Shown in pieces: positions 35,859-43,174 of a DNA stretch of 64,000 nucleotides (the stretch's first letter is position 1; every line of letters begins with the position of its first letter). The notes below the pieces were generated by a model, which was given only the letters and a program-made list of their open reading frames with translations, was not told where the DNA came from and did not search any database. The DNA comes from Stieleria neptunia. Its GTDB lineage: Bacteria > Planctomycetota > Planctomycetia > Pirellulales > Pirellulaceae. The position numbers and the translations under genes are program-made. Location: assembly GCF_007754155.1 (NCBI RefSeq), contig NZ_CP037423.1:4990865-5054864 (forward strand), given 5' to 3'.

Positions 35859-36859
35859 GCTGCCCAACTGCTCCCTACCAAATTGCAATTAATCGAATGT
35901 GGGTCTTTAACGCTCTTACCGCGAACATAATACTGGATCGAGATCGTCGGGTGGTAGGACCTATTCCAACATGGCTGGAACCGGCGACGGCAGGGCTTGG
36001 GAGTATGCAATCGAAGCCGTAAATGAGCAATCCATTGATCGCCGATTGCCTGTGGATGACTCGCCCCTAACGAAAACAAGCTTGACGGCCCGAAACGGCC
36101 CACTTGTTTGTGCTCCGCTTCTTTCTGGGGAAAGAAGCTCCGGAAAACGAAAGAATCCCTACTCGGCCCTCATGGCCTCCCTACGGGATTCTTGATGCCA
36201 AGAGTCGAAAACGGGTTTTTGGTTCTCGCTCGTCGCTCGAACTTCGGCTCACCTCCGAAGCTATTGATTTGTTCCATGGAGCCTGAAATCGGACGAGCGC
36301 GGCTCGTCCGTTTCATTACCCATCCCACAACGCACCGAGAATCTTTCCATAGAAATACTGACTGGACTTCTAAGCTGAACTGGGTTGCCACAAAATTTGT
36401 CCCCGGTTGGCACCGGGGGCGGATAGGTGGCTGCTTCTTATCGTCATATCTGGTCACCGTGATTACTGCTGCCTGCATCTTGCCGGTCGCTTATCAGCGC
36501 GAAGAAGGGCGTCCCCAATACTGAATACGGAGGACGTACTTTCCCCGGTCTTCTTTTACGATTCGGTTGATAACTTCGAGAACGATATCGAATTCTCCGG
36601 ACACCCAGTCGCCTCTTTCTTCCAACTTGAATGGAACGGTTGCTTTCCTCTTCTTCTTTCACTTCTCCAATACGGTCTCCCCCTGACTTTACGCCCTTCT
36701 GTCTGATTTCCTGCACGTGATTTTGGCTCACTCGAGAGCAGGTAAAGGATTTGCCACTTCGTGTTCCTCCTTGACCGGCTCTCTTTTCCGCTCGCTTTTT
36801 CACGCTCCGTAAACAAGACAAGGGCTTTCAAAGTAGGAAGCCCGCTTAACACTGGAGAA
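35859..36859. other. Noncoding, repeat-rich region
   Basis: A near-consensus DnaA box (TGTGGATGA at 36051-36059) is followed by copy A of a 208-base multi-hairpin repeat (36073-36280). The left arm of a perfect inverted repeat begins at 36401. From 36434 to the next gene the sequence is pyrimidine-rich with no supported gene. Short frames here copy the repeat and are not counted. Confidence 0.55.
36073..36280 (+). repeat. Multi-hairpin direct repeat, copy A
   Basis: About 208 bases nearly identical to copy B at 37439-37645. In order it contains AAACAAG...CTTGTTT around a doubled ACGGCCC, the perfect hairpin GCTTCTTTC-TGGG-GAAAGAAGC, an outer pair AGAATCCC...GGGATTCT around GGCC-CTCAT-GGCC, an A-rich hairpin CCAAGAG...TTTTTGG, and CTTCGG...CCGAAG. 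The hairpin array is better explained as a structured site (origin or transfer-related) than as a gene. Confidence 0.7.
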
Positions 36860-37150
36860 ATGAAAATGACAAACGAAAAGAAAGCACCCGTCCACACCGT
36901 CCGAGTTGGAAATGTCGAAGCGGCGATCTGGGTGAACGACTCAAAGAACGGATCGTTCTACTCAACCACCTTCAGCAGGAAGTACCGAACAGACGACGGG
37001 GTCAAGAACTCAGACTCCTACTCTGGAGACGCCCTTCTTCGCCTCGCCAAAGCCGCTGACCTGGCCCATACCTGGACAGCCGAAAACCCACTTGTCCAAA
37101 AACAAGAAGCTGCCTAACAGCCACCTATCCGCCCCCGGTGCCAACCGGGG
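36401..37150. repeat. 750-bp unit bounded by 33-bp perfect inverted repeats
   Basis: The left arm (36401-36433, beginning CCCCGGTTGGCACCGGGG and running on through GCGGATAGG to CTG) is the exact reverse complement of 37118-37150. Each arm also contains its own hairpin (CCCCGGT-TGGC-ACCGGGG). Inside lies a single gene of 85 codons. No transposase is present. It might be a cassette or MITE-like unit, or paired terminator/attachment hairpins. Confidence 0.7.
36860..37117 (+). CDS. Small conserved mobile-element protein
   Basis: 85 aa from the ATG at 36860 with GGAG 6 bases upstream. Sequence features: VHTVRVGNVEAAIWVND, FYSTTFSRKYRTDDG, DALLRLAKAADLAHTW. I recognise this type as a short protein repeatedly found on planctomycete islands near TrwC-like relaxases; its function is unknown. 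It has no signal or membrane segment. Its stop is directly adjacent to the right 33-bp inverted-repeat arm. Codon use resembles neighbouring element genes. Confidence 0.7.
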   Translation: MKMTNEKKAPVHTVRVGNVEAAIWVNDSKNGSFYSTTFSRKYRTDDGVKNSDSYSGDALLRLAKAADLAHTWTAENPLVQKQEAA

Positions 37151-37927
37151 GCTTTCCTATTTTTTCCGCGTAGCTCGCTGAGCAACGCTCTATTCAACGC
37201 GAGAAGCGAGCTTCACGCTCGCGGTGACTACGCGGAAATTCGATCACACCCGACGAAATTTCCGCCTCGCGCCCAAATGTTGCATAGCCAGCGTGTCTTC
37301 GACCTGTGGATAACTCGCGCCTTCCATGACGCCATCCGGCGTCATGGTGCGTACCGGACAGGGGAGTGCGTGCTCGCGGCACGGGTTCTATGCGAACCCT
37401 TACCACCGCTCCCTCGCACTCTTCTGCCGGTACTTGCGAAAACAAGCTTAACGGCCTGATACGGCCTACTTGTTTGTGCTCCGCTTCTTTCTGGGGAAAG
37501 AAGCTCCGGAAAACGAAAGAATCCCTACTCGGCCCTCATGGCCTCCCTACGGGATTCTTGATGCCAAAAGCCGTAAGCGGCTTTTGGTTCTCGCTCGTCG
37601 CTCGAACTTCGGCTCACCGCCGAAGCTATTAAGGTGTTCCATGGAAAATGAAATCAGCCGAACAAGTTCGTCCATTCCATTTCCACTCCACAACACACCA
37701 AATGCACCTGAGGCGTATCCCCGAAAACGTTCTCGTACCGGAAAATACTGGGTTTCCGACGTATACCGGTCTGTATACGGCGTGAGTCCAGTCCCGCTAA
37801 GTGCCTTGCCTGGAACTGTTTACAACGATTACGAAGTATACCCCGAAAAGTCCTTGGGTATACGTTCGACACTCCGGAACATGAAAGCGAACCCGGCCCA
37901 ATTTCTCACACACAGGCTCGCTTTCCA
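37118..37927 (+). promoter_or_regulatory. Hairpin-rich noncoding region, candidate oriT/origin
   Basis: In order: palindrome TTCCGCGTAG...CTACGCGGAA (37164-37237); an exact DnaA-box match TGTGGATAA (37305-37313); hairpin ATGACGCC-ATCC-GGCGTCAT (37326-37345); a nested cruciform at 37351-37433 with paired GTACCGG/CCGGTAC, GAGTGCG/CGCACTC and GGGTTC/GAACCC; the multi-hairpin repeat copy B; and four GTATAC sites at 37761-37863, two of them in the inverted repeat GTATACCC/GGGTATAC. It lies just upstream of the relaxase operon, where oriT normally sits. A frame at 37641-38060 is not considered coding. Confidence 0.5.
37439..37645 (+). repeat. Multi-hairpin direct repeat, copy B
   Basis: Second copy of the 36073-36280 repeat. 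The hairpins are better formed here: CCAAAAGCCG-TAAG-CGGCTTTTGG is a perfect 10-bp stem and CTTCGGC-TCACC-GCCGAAG pairs fully. The doubled ACGGCCC of copy A is ACGGCCT in both halves here, i.e. the two halves changed together. Confidence 0.7.
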
Positions 37928-38125
37928 ATGCAATCCCGTCGAAGAACCGAATGCGGTAACTCGCAAATCGAGGACACGAAACCGACCAATGAACTCGACT
38001 CTCTCACGAAAGAAGAGAGAGCCCAGCTTTCTGATGAATCTATCCAGAAAGCACACCTAGAAGCGTACATGGAACAGATGCGGCGGCGGAACTGCCCAGG
38101 TTGCGGCGAAACCGAAACCTTCTAG
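37928..38125 (+). CDS. Small protein with CPGC motif upstream of relaxase
   Basis: 65 aa. A charged helical body (LTKEERAQLSDESIQKAHLE) ends with AYMEQMRRRNCPGCGETETF, where a single CxxC may bind metal in a dimer or be structural. The TAG stop overlaps the AGGAG ribosome-binding site of the relaxase, so the two are probably coupled. Not recognised as a named family. Confidence 0.55.
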   Translation: MQSRRRTECGNSQIEDTKPTNELDSLTKEERAQLSDESIQKAHLEAYMEQMRRRNCPGCGETETF

Positions 38126-38136
38126 GAGAACCAAGA

Positions 38137-41073
38137 ATGCTTTCAGCTACGACGATCTACAACGCCAACTATTGGCTGGACCTTGCAAAGACCCAGTACT
38201 ACACACAAGGCGGCGAGCCACCAGGGTACTACCTTGGTCGCGGTGCAGATGCCCTCGGATACGAAGGGAACGTCGGTAAGGACGAACTCCGAAATCTAAT
38301 GAAAGGTTTCGGCAAGAACGGCGAGAAGCTTGTCCAGAACGCCGGTAAGACGCGACACCAAGGATACGACTTCTGCTTTTCCGCGCCGAAAAGCGTCTCC
38401 GTTTTCTATGCTGCAAGTGATCGCGGAATCCAAAACGTCATTCGCGATTGTCAGAAAGAAGCGGTGAACGCAGCCATTGCCTACGTTGAGGATGCTGCTC
38501 TCTTCACTCGAAGAGGAAAGGGTGGACAGGAAATCGAGCGAGCGACTGCGATTGGTGCCGCCTTTGAACACATCACTTCGAGAGCCGGAGACCCGCAGCT
38601 CCACACCCATGTCTTACTCGCGAATGCCTGTGTCCGAGAAGACGGAACGACAGGGACCTTCTATGGTCGCGTCAAGAAGGACCAGAATGGAAAGGTGGTA
38701 CTCGCCGAAAACCCACTCTTTGACCACATCAAGGCGGCTGGCGCGATCTACCGCCTTGAACTGGCGACCAAACTTCAAGAGTCGCTTCGTGTAGAAGTGG
38801 TTCGAGACCGCTTTTCCTTTGAACTGAACGCTGTACCGGAATCAGTTATTGAAACCTACTCAAAGCGGAGCCAAGAAATCGACGATTTCATGCAAGAGCA
38901 CAAGCTTGCTGGTTCCCACAGTTCTCAACTTGCAAACCTGCAAACCAGGACGAAGAAGCAGGAAGTAAACCGGCAAGAATTAGATTCGACTTGGAAACAG
39001 GAACTGAACGAATGCGGGCTCAACCCGCTGTGGGCCAAGCTGCAAACAGAACAATACCTTCCGTTTGAGCGAACCAAACCATTACACGCATCAGAAGCAA
39101 TCCAGGAAGCCTCAACAGCTCTCACCCAAGAGCATGGAGCATTTAGGGAATCCCAGCTCGTTGAGCGCTTGGCGAATGAGTCGATAGGTACGTTGAGAAC
39201 CTACCAAGAACTCAAGTCCTCGGTCGACACAGCGATTCTCGGTACCGAAATTGAAGGCATTGACGATCCGAGTGAACTGGTCTCACTTGGAATCGAAAAA
39301 TTCGAACGATTGCTTACCGACAAAACCCACTTTGAGTTGGAGCACCGGATGTGCGGCTTGCTCGAAGAGCACGCCAAAGACCGTTCCCACAAAATTGGTC
39401 CCGATCTACGGGAGCAAGCGATTAGGAACACGGAAGACAGGACCGGAGTCAGGTACAACAGGGATTACCTGAGTGCTCTTCTCTACCTCACAATAGGTAA
39501 CGTACCGGGCCGTGATGTCGGGGCAACTCGGGTACTCATCGGAGACGCTGGAAGCGGGAAGACCACGCTTCTTGCAACCGCCAGAGATGCTTTTGAAAGA
39601 GCAGGCTACCGAGTGGTGGGTGCTGCTATTGCGGGGAAGGCTGCTGACGAACTAACCAGCAAAGCAGGAATCCAGAGCACCACCGTCTCGAAGTGGTTTC
39701 ATGAACTTGCAAAGTCGGACGGAAAGCGAGCGTTGGATGCAGTGCAGCATCTTGGAAGGATGGCTGCTAGAACCGTCAATGGAAAAGACTGGTGGCACTT
39801 GGACAACCCGTGTTTTCTTGACGAGAACACAGTCCTTGTAATCGATGAAGCAGGGATGACTGACACTCCCCAGCTTTCCAAGCTTTACGAAAAAGCCGTT
39901 GAAGCCGGTTCCCTTGTTATCTGGTCGGGTGATGACAAACAGTGCCAAGCGATTGGGCACGGGGGATTCTTCTCGCTGGCTGCACAAGCGACGGACGCAG
40001 CACGTCTGACGGGAAACTATCGGCAGGTCAGCGAGGAGGATAAAGAGCTCGTAAAACTTGCCGCAGCCGGTGACGCGAGGGGCGTCATTGAGAACCTCCA
40101 TGAACGCGACCGTCTAAGACTCTCAAAAGAGAAGGAAGACTCCCGAACGAAGCTCGTAGAAGAGTGGAAAATGAAAGGGATCCGAAGCCCTAAGGAGCAC
40201 CAGATTCTTGTTTCGACGAACGAAGACAGGCTCGCCGTTAACGAAGCATGCCAAAAAGAACGCCAAAACATCGTGAAGCGAAAAATCGGTGTCGGCTTTA
40301 GGAACCACGAAAACCAAACCATTTTTCGAGGTGACCGGGTGGTCATCCGAGAGAACCTGATCCTTAGCGGGCAGTTTCAATCGGGGTTCAACTACCTCTT
40401 TGAAAAAGCAAAGCATTTCGTCACCCAGGAGCGTGAAGCCGTCCAGCGAGTTCGAAACGGGCAGACCGGAACCGTTGTCGCAGTGAACCCCTTCACCAAG
40501 GAATACTCCCTCAAGATGGATGACGGCCGCTTCATCACGCTCCCAAGCGAAATACGAGACCAAAACCGAAAGAACATCTTCGGAGACTACCACACGGACA
40601 TCTTCGGAAGAGACCGAACGAGGAAGGTCAAGGTGTCGCTAGGTTACGCTCTCACGACTCACCTTTCGCAGGGTTCGGAGTACAAGCACAGCTACGTCCT
40701 GACGGGCGGTAGGATGCAAGATCGAGAACTTTCCTACGTCCAGCTTTCTCGCGGCACCCATTCGACAAAGGTCTATGCCACGGAAAGAGAGGCTGGAATG
40801 GAGATTTGCCTTCGAGAAAAACGCAAGGAGGCGATTCGCCAACACGATACGCCGAAAATCGAAGAGCTTGAAAAGCTGATTGTAGCAGCCAGCGAACATC
40901 GCGAGACCAAAGTGGAAAACTCGCTTCTGGCAAAACGCCTCGCTGCCTCCCACAAGAAGGAATTCGCTTCGTCAAAATGTCCCGAGAACCAGCCGCCGTT
41001 GGACGACAAAGAGGAGCTACGAATCAAAGAGGAACAACGTAGGGCCGTGTTGCGAGAAGGGCTTCGCATATGA
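38137..41073 (+). CDS. MobF-class relaxase/helicase (TrwC/TraI-like)
   Basis: 978 aa from the ATG at 38137, which has AGGAG 9 bases upstream. The N-terminal HUH relaxase domain has the early tyrosines QYYTQGG (about residues 18-19), the family landmark FCFSAPKSVSVFYA, and the 3-His metal motif DPQLHTHVLLAN near 150-161. The second half is a superfamily-1 helicase with Walker A GDAGSGKTTLL (469-479), Walker B VIDEAGM, and the late motif LTTHLSQGSEYKHSYV. Such proteins nick oriT, stay linked to the 5' end and unwind the transferred strand. The protein looks complete. It overlaps the next gene by 4 bases (ATGA), forming an operon with the accessory protein and the coupling-protein gene. Confidence 0.92.
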   Translation: MLSATTIYNANYWLDLAKTQYYTQGGEPPGYYLGRGADALGYEGNVGKDELRNLMKGFGKNGEKLVQNAGKTRHQGYDFCFSAPKSVSVFYAASDRGIQNVIRDCQKEAVNAAIAYVEDAALFTRRGKGGQEIERATAIGAAFEHITSRAGDPQLHTHVLLANACVREDGTTGTFYGRVKKDQNGKVVLAENPLFDHIKAAGAIYRLELATKLQESLRVEVVRDRFSFELNAVPESVIETYSKRSQEIDDFMQEHKLAGSHSSQLANLQTRTKKQEVNRQELDSTWKQELNECGLNPLWAKLQTEQYLPFERTKPLHASEAIQEASTALTQEHGAFRESQLVERLANESIGTLRTYQELKSSVDTAILGTEIEGIDDPSELVSLGIEKFERLLTDKTHFELEHRMCGLLEEHAKDRSHKIGPDLREQAIRNTEDRTGVRYNRDYLSALLYLTIGNVPGRDVGATRVLIGDAGSGKTTLLATARDAFERAGYRVVGAAIAGKAADELTSKAGIQSTTVSKWFHELAKSDGKRALDAVQHLGRMAARTVNGKDWWHLDNPCFLDENTVLVIDEAGMTDTPQLSKLYEKAVEAGSLVIWSGDDKQCQAIGHGGFFSLAAQATDAARLTGNYRQVSEEDKELVKLAAAGDARGVIENLHERDRLRLSKEKEDSRTKLVEEWKMKGIRSPKEHQILVSTNEDRLAVNEACQKERQNIVKRKIGVGFRNHENQTIFRGDRVVIRENLILSGQFQSGFNYLFEKAKHFVTQEREAVQRVRNGQTGTVVAVNPFTKEYSLKMDDGRFITLPSEIRDQNRKNIFGDYHTDIFGRDRTRKVKVSLGYALTTHLSQGSEYKHSYVLTGGRMQDRELSYVQLSRGTHSTKVYATEREAGMEICLREKRKEAIRQHDTPKIEELEKLIVAASEHRETKVENSLLAKRLAASHKKEFASSKCPENQPPLDDKEELRIKEEQRRAVLREGLRI

Positions 41074-41546
41074 AGAAAAAATTCGTGAAGAACGAGGCAA
41101 TTTCCTTTAAAATCGAGCCCGACCTCAAAGCTGCGTTCCTGGAACGCGTCCCCGATGGTGGCAAACGGAGCGACAAATTGCGACAATTTGTTACCGGAAT
41201 CGTCAATGGAACCTCACCTGAAATCAACAGCCAATCGCAACAAATGGATGGCAGTGAATTCAACGACCGACTTGACCGCATTGAGCGAGCGATACAAGGC
41301 CTCGCGACTGCACTTGAGAACATAGCGGAGAATCAAGAAAAGCTTGGCGAAGAGCAAGAGAGTTTCGCTCGCCAACTAGCCAGCCAACAGGAACACTTTC
41401 AGTACCACATTTTTGCCTTTTTCAATGTAATCCTTCAGAATCACCATGTGCTCTTTCCAGACAAAAGCACGTCCCCAAGCGTCAACGACATCGGTCAGAT
41501 CCTTTTCGCCGCCTTCGAGCAAGCACAAAAAGACATTGAGAAGTGA
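41070..41546 (+). CDS. Relaxosome-accessory-like coiled-coil protein (paralogue 2)
   Basis: 158 aa. N-terminal RHH-like segment (AISFKIEPDLKAAFLERV, GGKRSDKLRQFVTG), a coiled coil (DRLDRIERAIQGLATALEN), and a terminal module HIFAFFNVILQNHHVLFPDK then ILFAAFEQAQ that is shared with the gene at 29112. Located between relaxase (4-base overlap) and coupling-like protein (4-base gap), the usual place for a MobC/TraM-like factor that helps load the relaxosome. That role is inferred. Confidence 0.7.
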   Translation: MKKKFVKNEAISFKIEPDLKAAFLERVPDGGKRSDKLRQFVTGIVNGTSPEINSQSQQMDGSEFNDRLDRIERAIQGLATALENIAENQEKLGEEQESFARQLASQQEHFQYHIFAFFNVILQNHHVLFPDKSTSPSVNDIGQILFAAFEQAQKDIEK

Positions 41547-41550
41547 ACGT

Positions 41551-42309
41551 ATGAGACAAGAAAAGCCTAAGCACCCCGCATTTACGAAGCTAATCTGGCC
41601 AAACGATAGGGACCGAAAGAACTATTTCCCGCTTGATGGAGAAAACGGACTTCGCATGTCTTGGTATCTCCATCCAGAGGGAGTTTCCTACGCAGATTAC
41701 GTGTCCGACACCCGCCCGCACTTTCTTATTATGGGCACAAACGGCAGTGGAAAAACCACAGCACTTAAGTTGCTCGCAAAGTCTGTCCTCCTTCCGCGGG
41801 ATTCGGAAGAACACATCGGTTCCGTTATTCCTGATCACACTCCTGTGCAACCGTTTTTTCCACTTCGCTTCAGGGCGGTAATCACTGACCCCAAAAAAGA
41901 AGAGGACTCTATTATTCCACCGCTGACCGGATGGGGGATACCAGAGGATGCAATCATCATCACCAACCCAATGGACGCCCGTTGTGCAGCATGGGATTTG
42001 TCCGCTGACCTAAACAACCGGACCACAAGAGACCAGTTCGTACAGGACATCATTACGCTCGACCCAATCAGTCTCGACGGCACGGATGCTTCGCGCGAGC
42101 ATGGCCCCTGGAGGAAGATAGCAAAGGCTTGTTTAACACCGGTCATGGAGGGACTTGCACAAAGGTCAAAGGGTGGCTGGGACTTGCGAGACCTTATTGA
42201 GTGTGTTTCTAGCATTCACGCCCTCAGGCAGGTGCTCGAACTGACTCATTCCGGTCGGAGGGCAATCGCAACTTATATCGAGAACCCGTCTTCTGATATC
42301 AAAGGCAGC
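41551..42309 (+). pseudogene. 5' part of a coupling-protein-like ATPase, cut by IS66
   Basis: 253 native codons from the ATG at 41551. Walker A GTNGSGKTTALKLLAK lies at about residues 61-76, preceded by PHFLIMG. This is the pattern of VirD4/TraD-type coupling ATPases or VirB4-like motor proteins. It lacks an N-terminal membrane segment. The sequence stops at 42309 where the IS66 end begins, and the remaining ATPase (Walker B, C-terminal half) is not found anywhere in the window. The frame continues without a stop through the IS end into tnpA, giving a possible 392-aa fusion. Loss of this gene would disable transfer. Confidence 0.75.
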
Positions 42310-42381
42310 GTAAGCGTTCTATCTTCCCATGTTGACGGGAGCGGTAGCGTGGTGGGTTTCTTTCCACTTTTGGAGAAACCC

Positions 42382-42729
42382 ATGGCACGATTGCCCGACC
42401 CACAGCTCGCCCGGCAATGGCGAGAGCGACTCGATCGATATGAGCACTCTGGATTGACTGTCGCAAAATTCTGCGAAGTCGAAGGATACTCGGCGGCCTC
42501 CTTCTATCAGTGGCGGCGAAAACTCCGCGACGAAAAGTCTCCCGGTGACCCGGCATTCATCCCCGTGCAGTTCGATGCCAGCGAGCTTTCATGCGCAGCC
42601 CGGCGAGGCTTCGAAATCGACTTGCCCGGTGGGGCGACCGTCAAAGTGCCGCCGGATGCGACCACCGTCGAGAGACGCGAGCTGATCGCCGATATCGTCC
42701 AAGCGACTGCGGTCGAGGTAACGCTGTGA
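42382..42729 (+). CDS. tnpA: IS66 accessory protein TnpA
   Basis: 115 aa from the ATG at 42382 with GGAG 9 bases upstream. HTH of the Orf1 type: LTVAKFCEVEGYSAASFYQW near residues 23-42. It is in frame with the interrupted ATPase upstream, so both native initiation and a fusion are possible. Its TGA overlaps the tnpB GTG. Confidence 0.88.
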   Translation: MARLPDPQLARQWRERLDRYEHSGLTVAKFCEVEGYSAASFYQWRRKLRDEKSPGDPAFIPVQFDASELSCAARRGFEIDLPGGATVKVPPDATTVERRELIADIVQATAVEVTL

Positions 42730-43088
42730 TCGCAATCTCACCAACGACACGCATTTTCGTCTGCACCGACGCGACCGACATGCGAAAAGGATTCTGCGGT
42801 TTGTCGGGACTCGTCAAAGCACACTTCCAGATCGACCTGTTCTCTGGTCACTTGTTTGTTTTCTTCAATCGCAGGCGTGACTACGTCAAGGTCTTGGCCT
42901 GGGACAAAGACGGTCTTTCTATCTGGTCGAAGCGACTCGAGCGTGGAACCTTTGAGAAGCTGACGCGAAGTTCCGACGGTGACTTGGAGATCGATTCGGC
43001 GGAACTAATCATGATGCTTCGCGGTGTGCAGATCGAAGGAACACAGCGAAGGAAACGCTACTCGATTGACTCAGCCAAAGTGGCGTAG
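42726..43088 (+). CDS. tnpB: IS66 accessory protein TnpB
   Basis: 120 aa starting at a GTG that overlaps the tnpA stop (GTGA). Carries IFVCTDATDMRKGFCGLSGL, LFVFFNRRRDYVKVLAWDKD and GTFEKL, all typical of IS66 Orf2. It ends just before a strong terminator. Confidence 0.9.
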   Translation: MIAISPTTRIFVCTDATDMRKGFCGLSGLVKAHFQIDLFSGHLFVFFNRRRDYVKVLAWDKDGLSIWSKRLERGTFEKLTRSSDGDLEIDSAELIMMLRGVQIEGTQRRKRYSIDSAKVA

Positions 43089-43119
43089 CGGCAAGCGAAA
43101 AGAACTCCAGAAAATTGCA

Positions 43120-43151
43120 AACGCAAGGCAGTCATCTGCCTTGCGTTTTTT
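43120..43151 (+). terminator. Intrinsic terminator between tnpB and tnpC of IS66 no. 2
   Basis: Perfect stem AACGCAAGGCAG-TCAT-CTGCCTTGCGTT followed by T-run. It sits 32 bases after the tnpB stop and 24 bases before tnpC, in the direction of transcription, as in the other IS66 of this window. Confidence 0.85.
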
Positions 43152-43174
43152 ATTGATCGCGCTAAAACAACCGA

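Noticed and set aside
36108..36524. Frames inside the multi-hairpin repeat
   Set aside because: The translation comes from the hairpin repeat, and the two copies keep different frames and ends.
37641..38060. Possible gene of about 140 codons upstream of the relaxase
   Set aside because: It starts at the end of repeat copy B, crosses the GTATAC palindromes and overlaps the better-supported 65-aa gene; its tail is low complexity.
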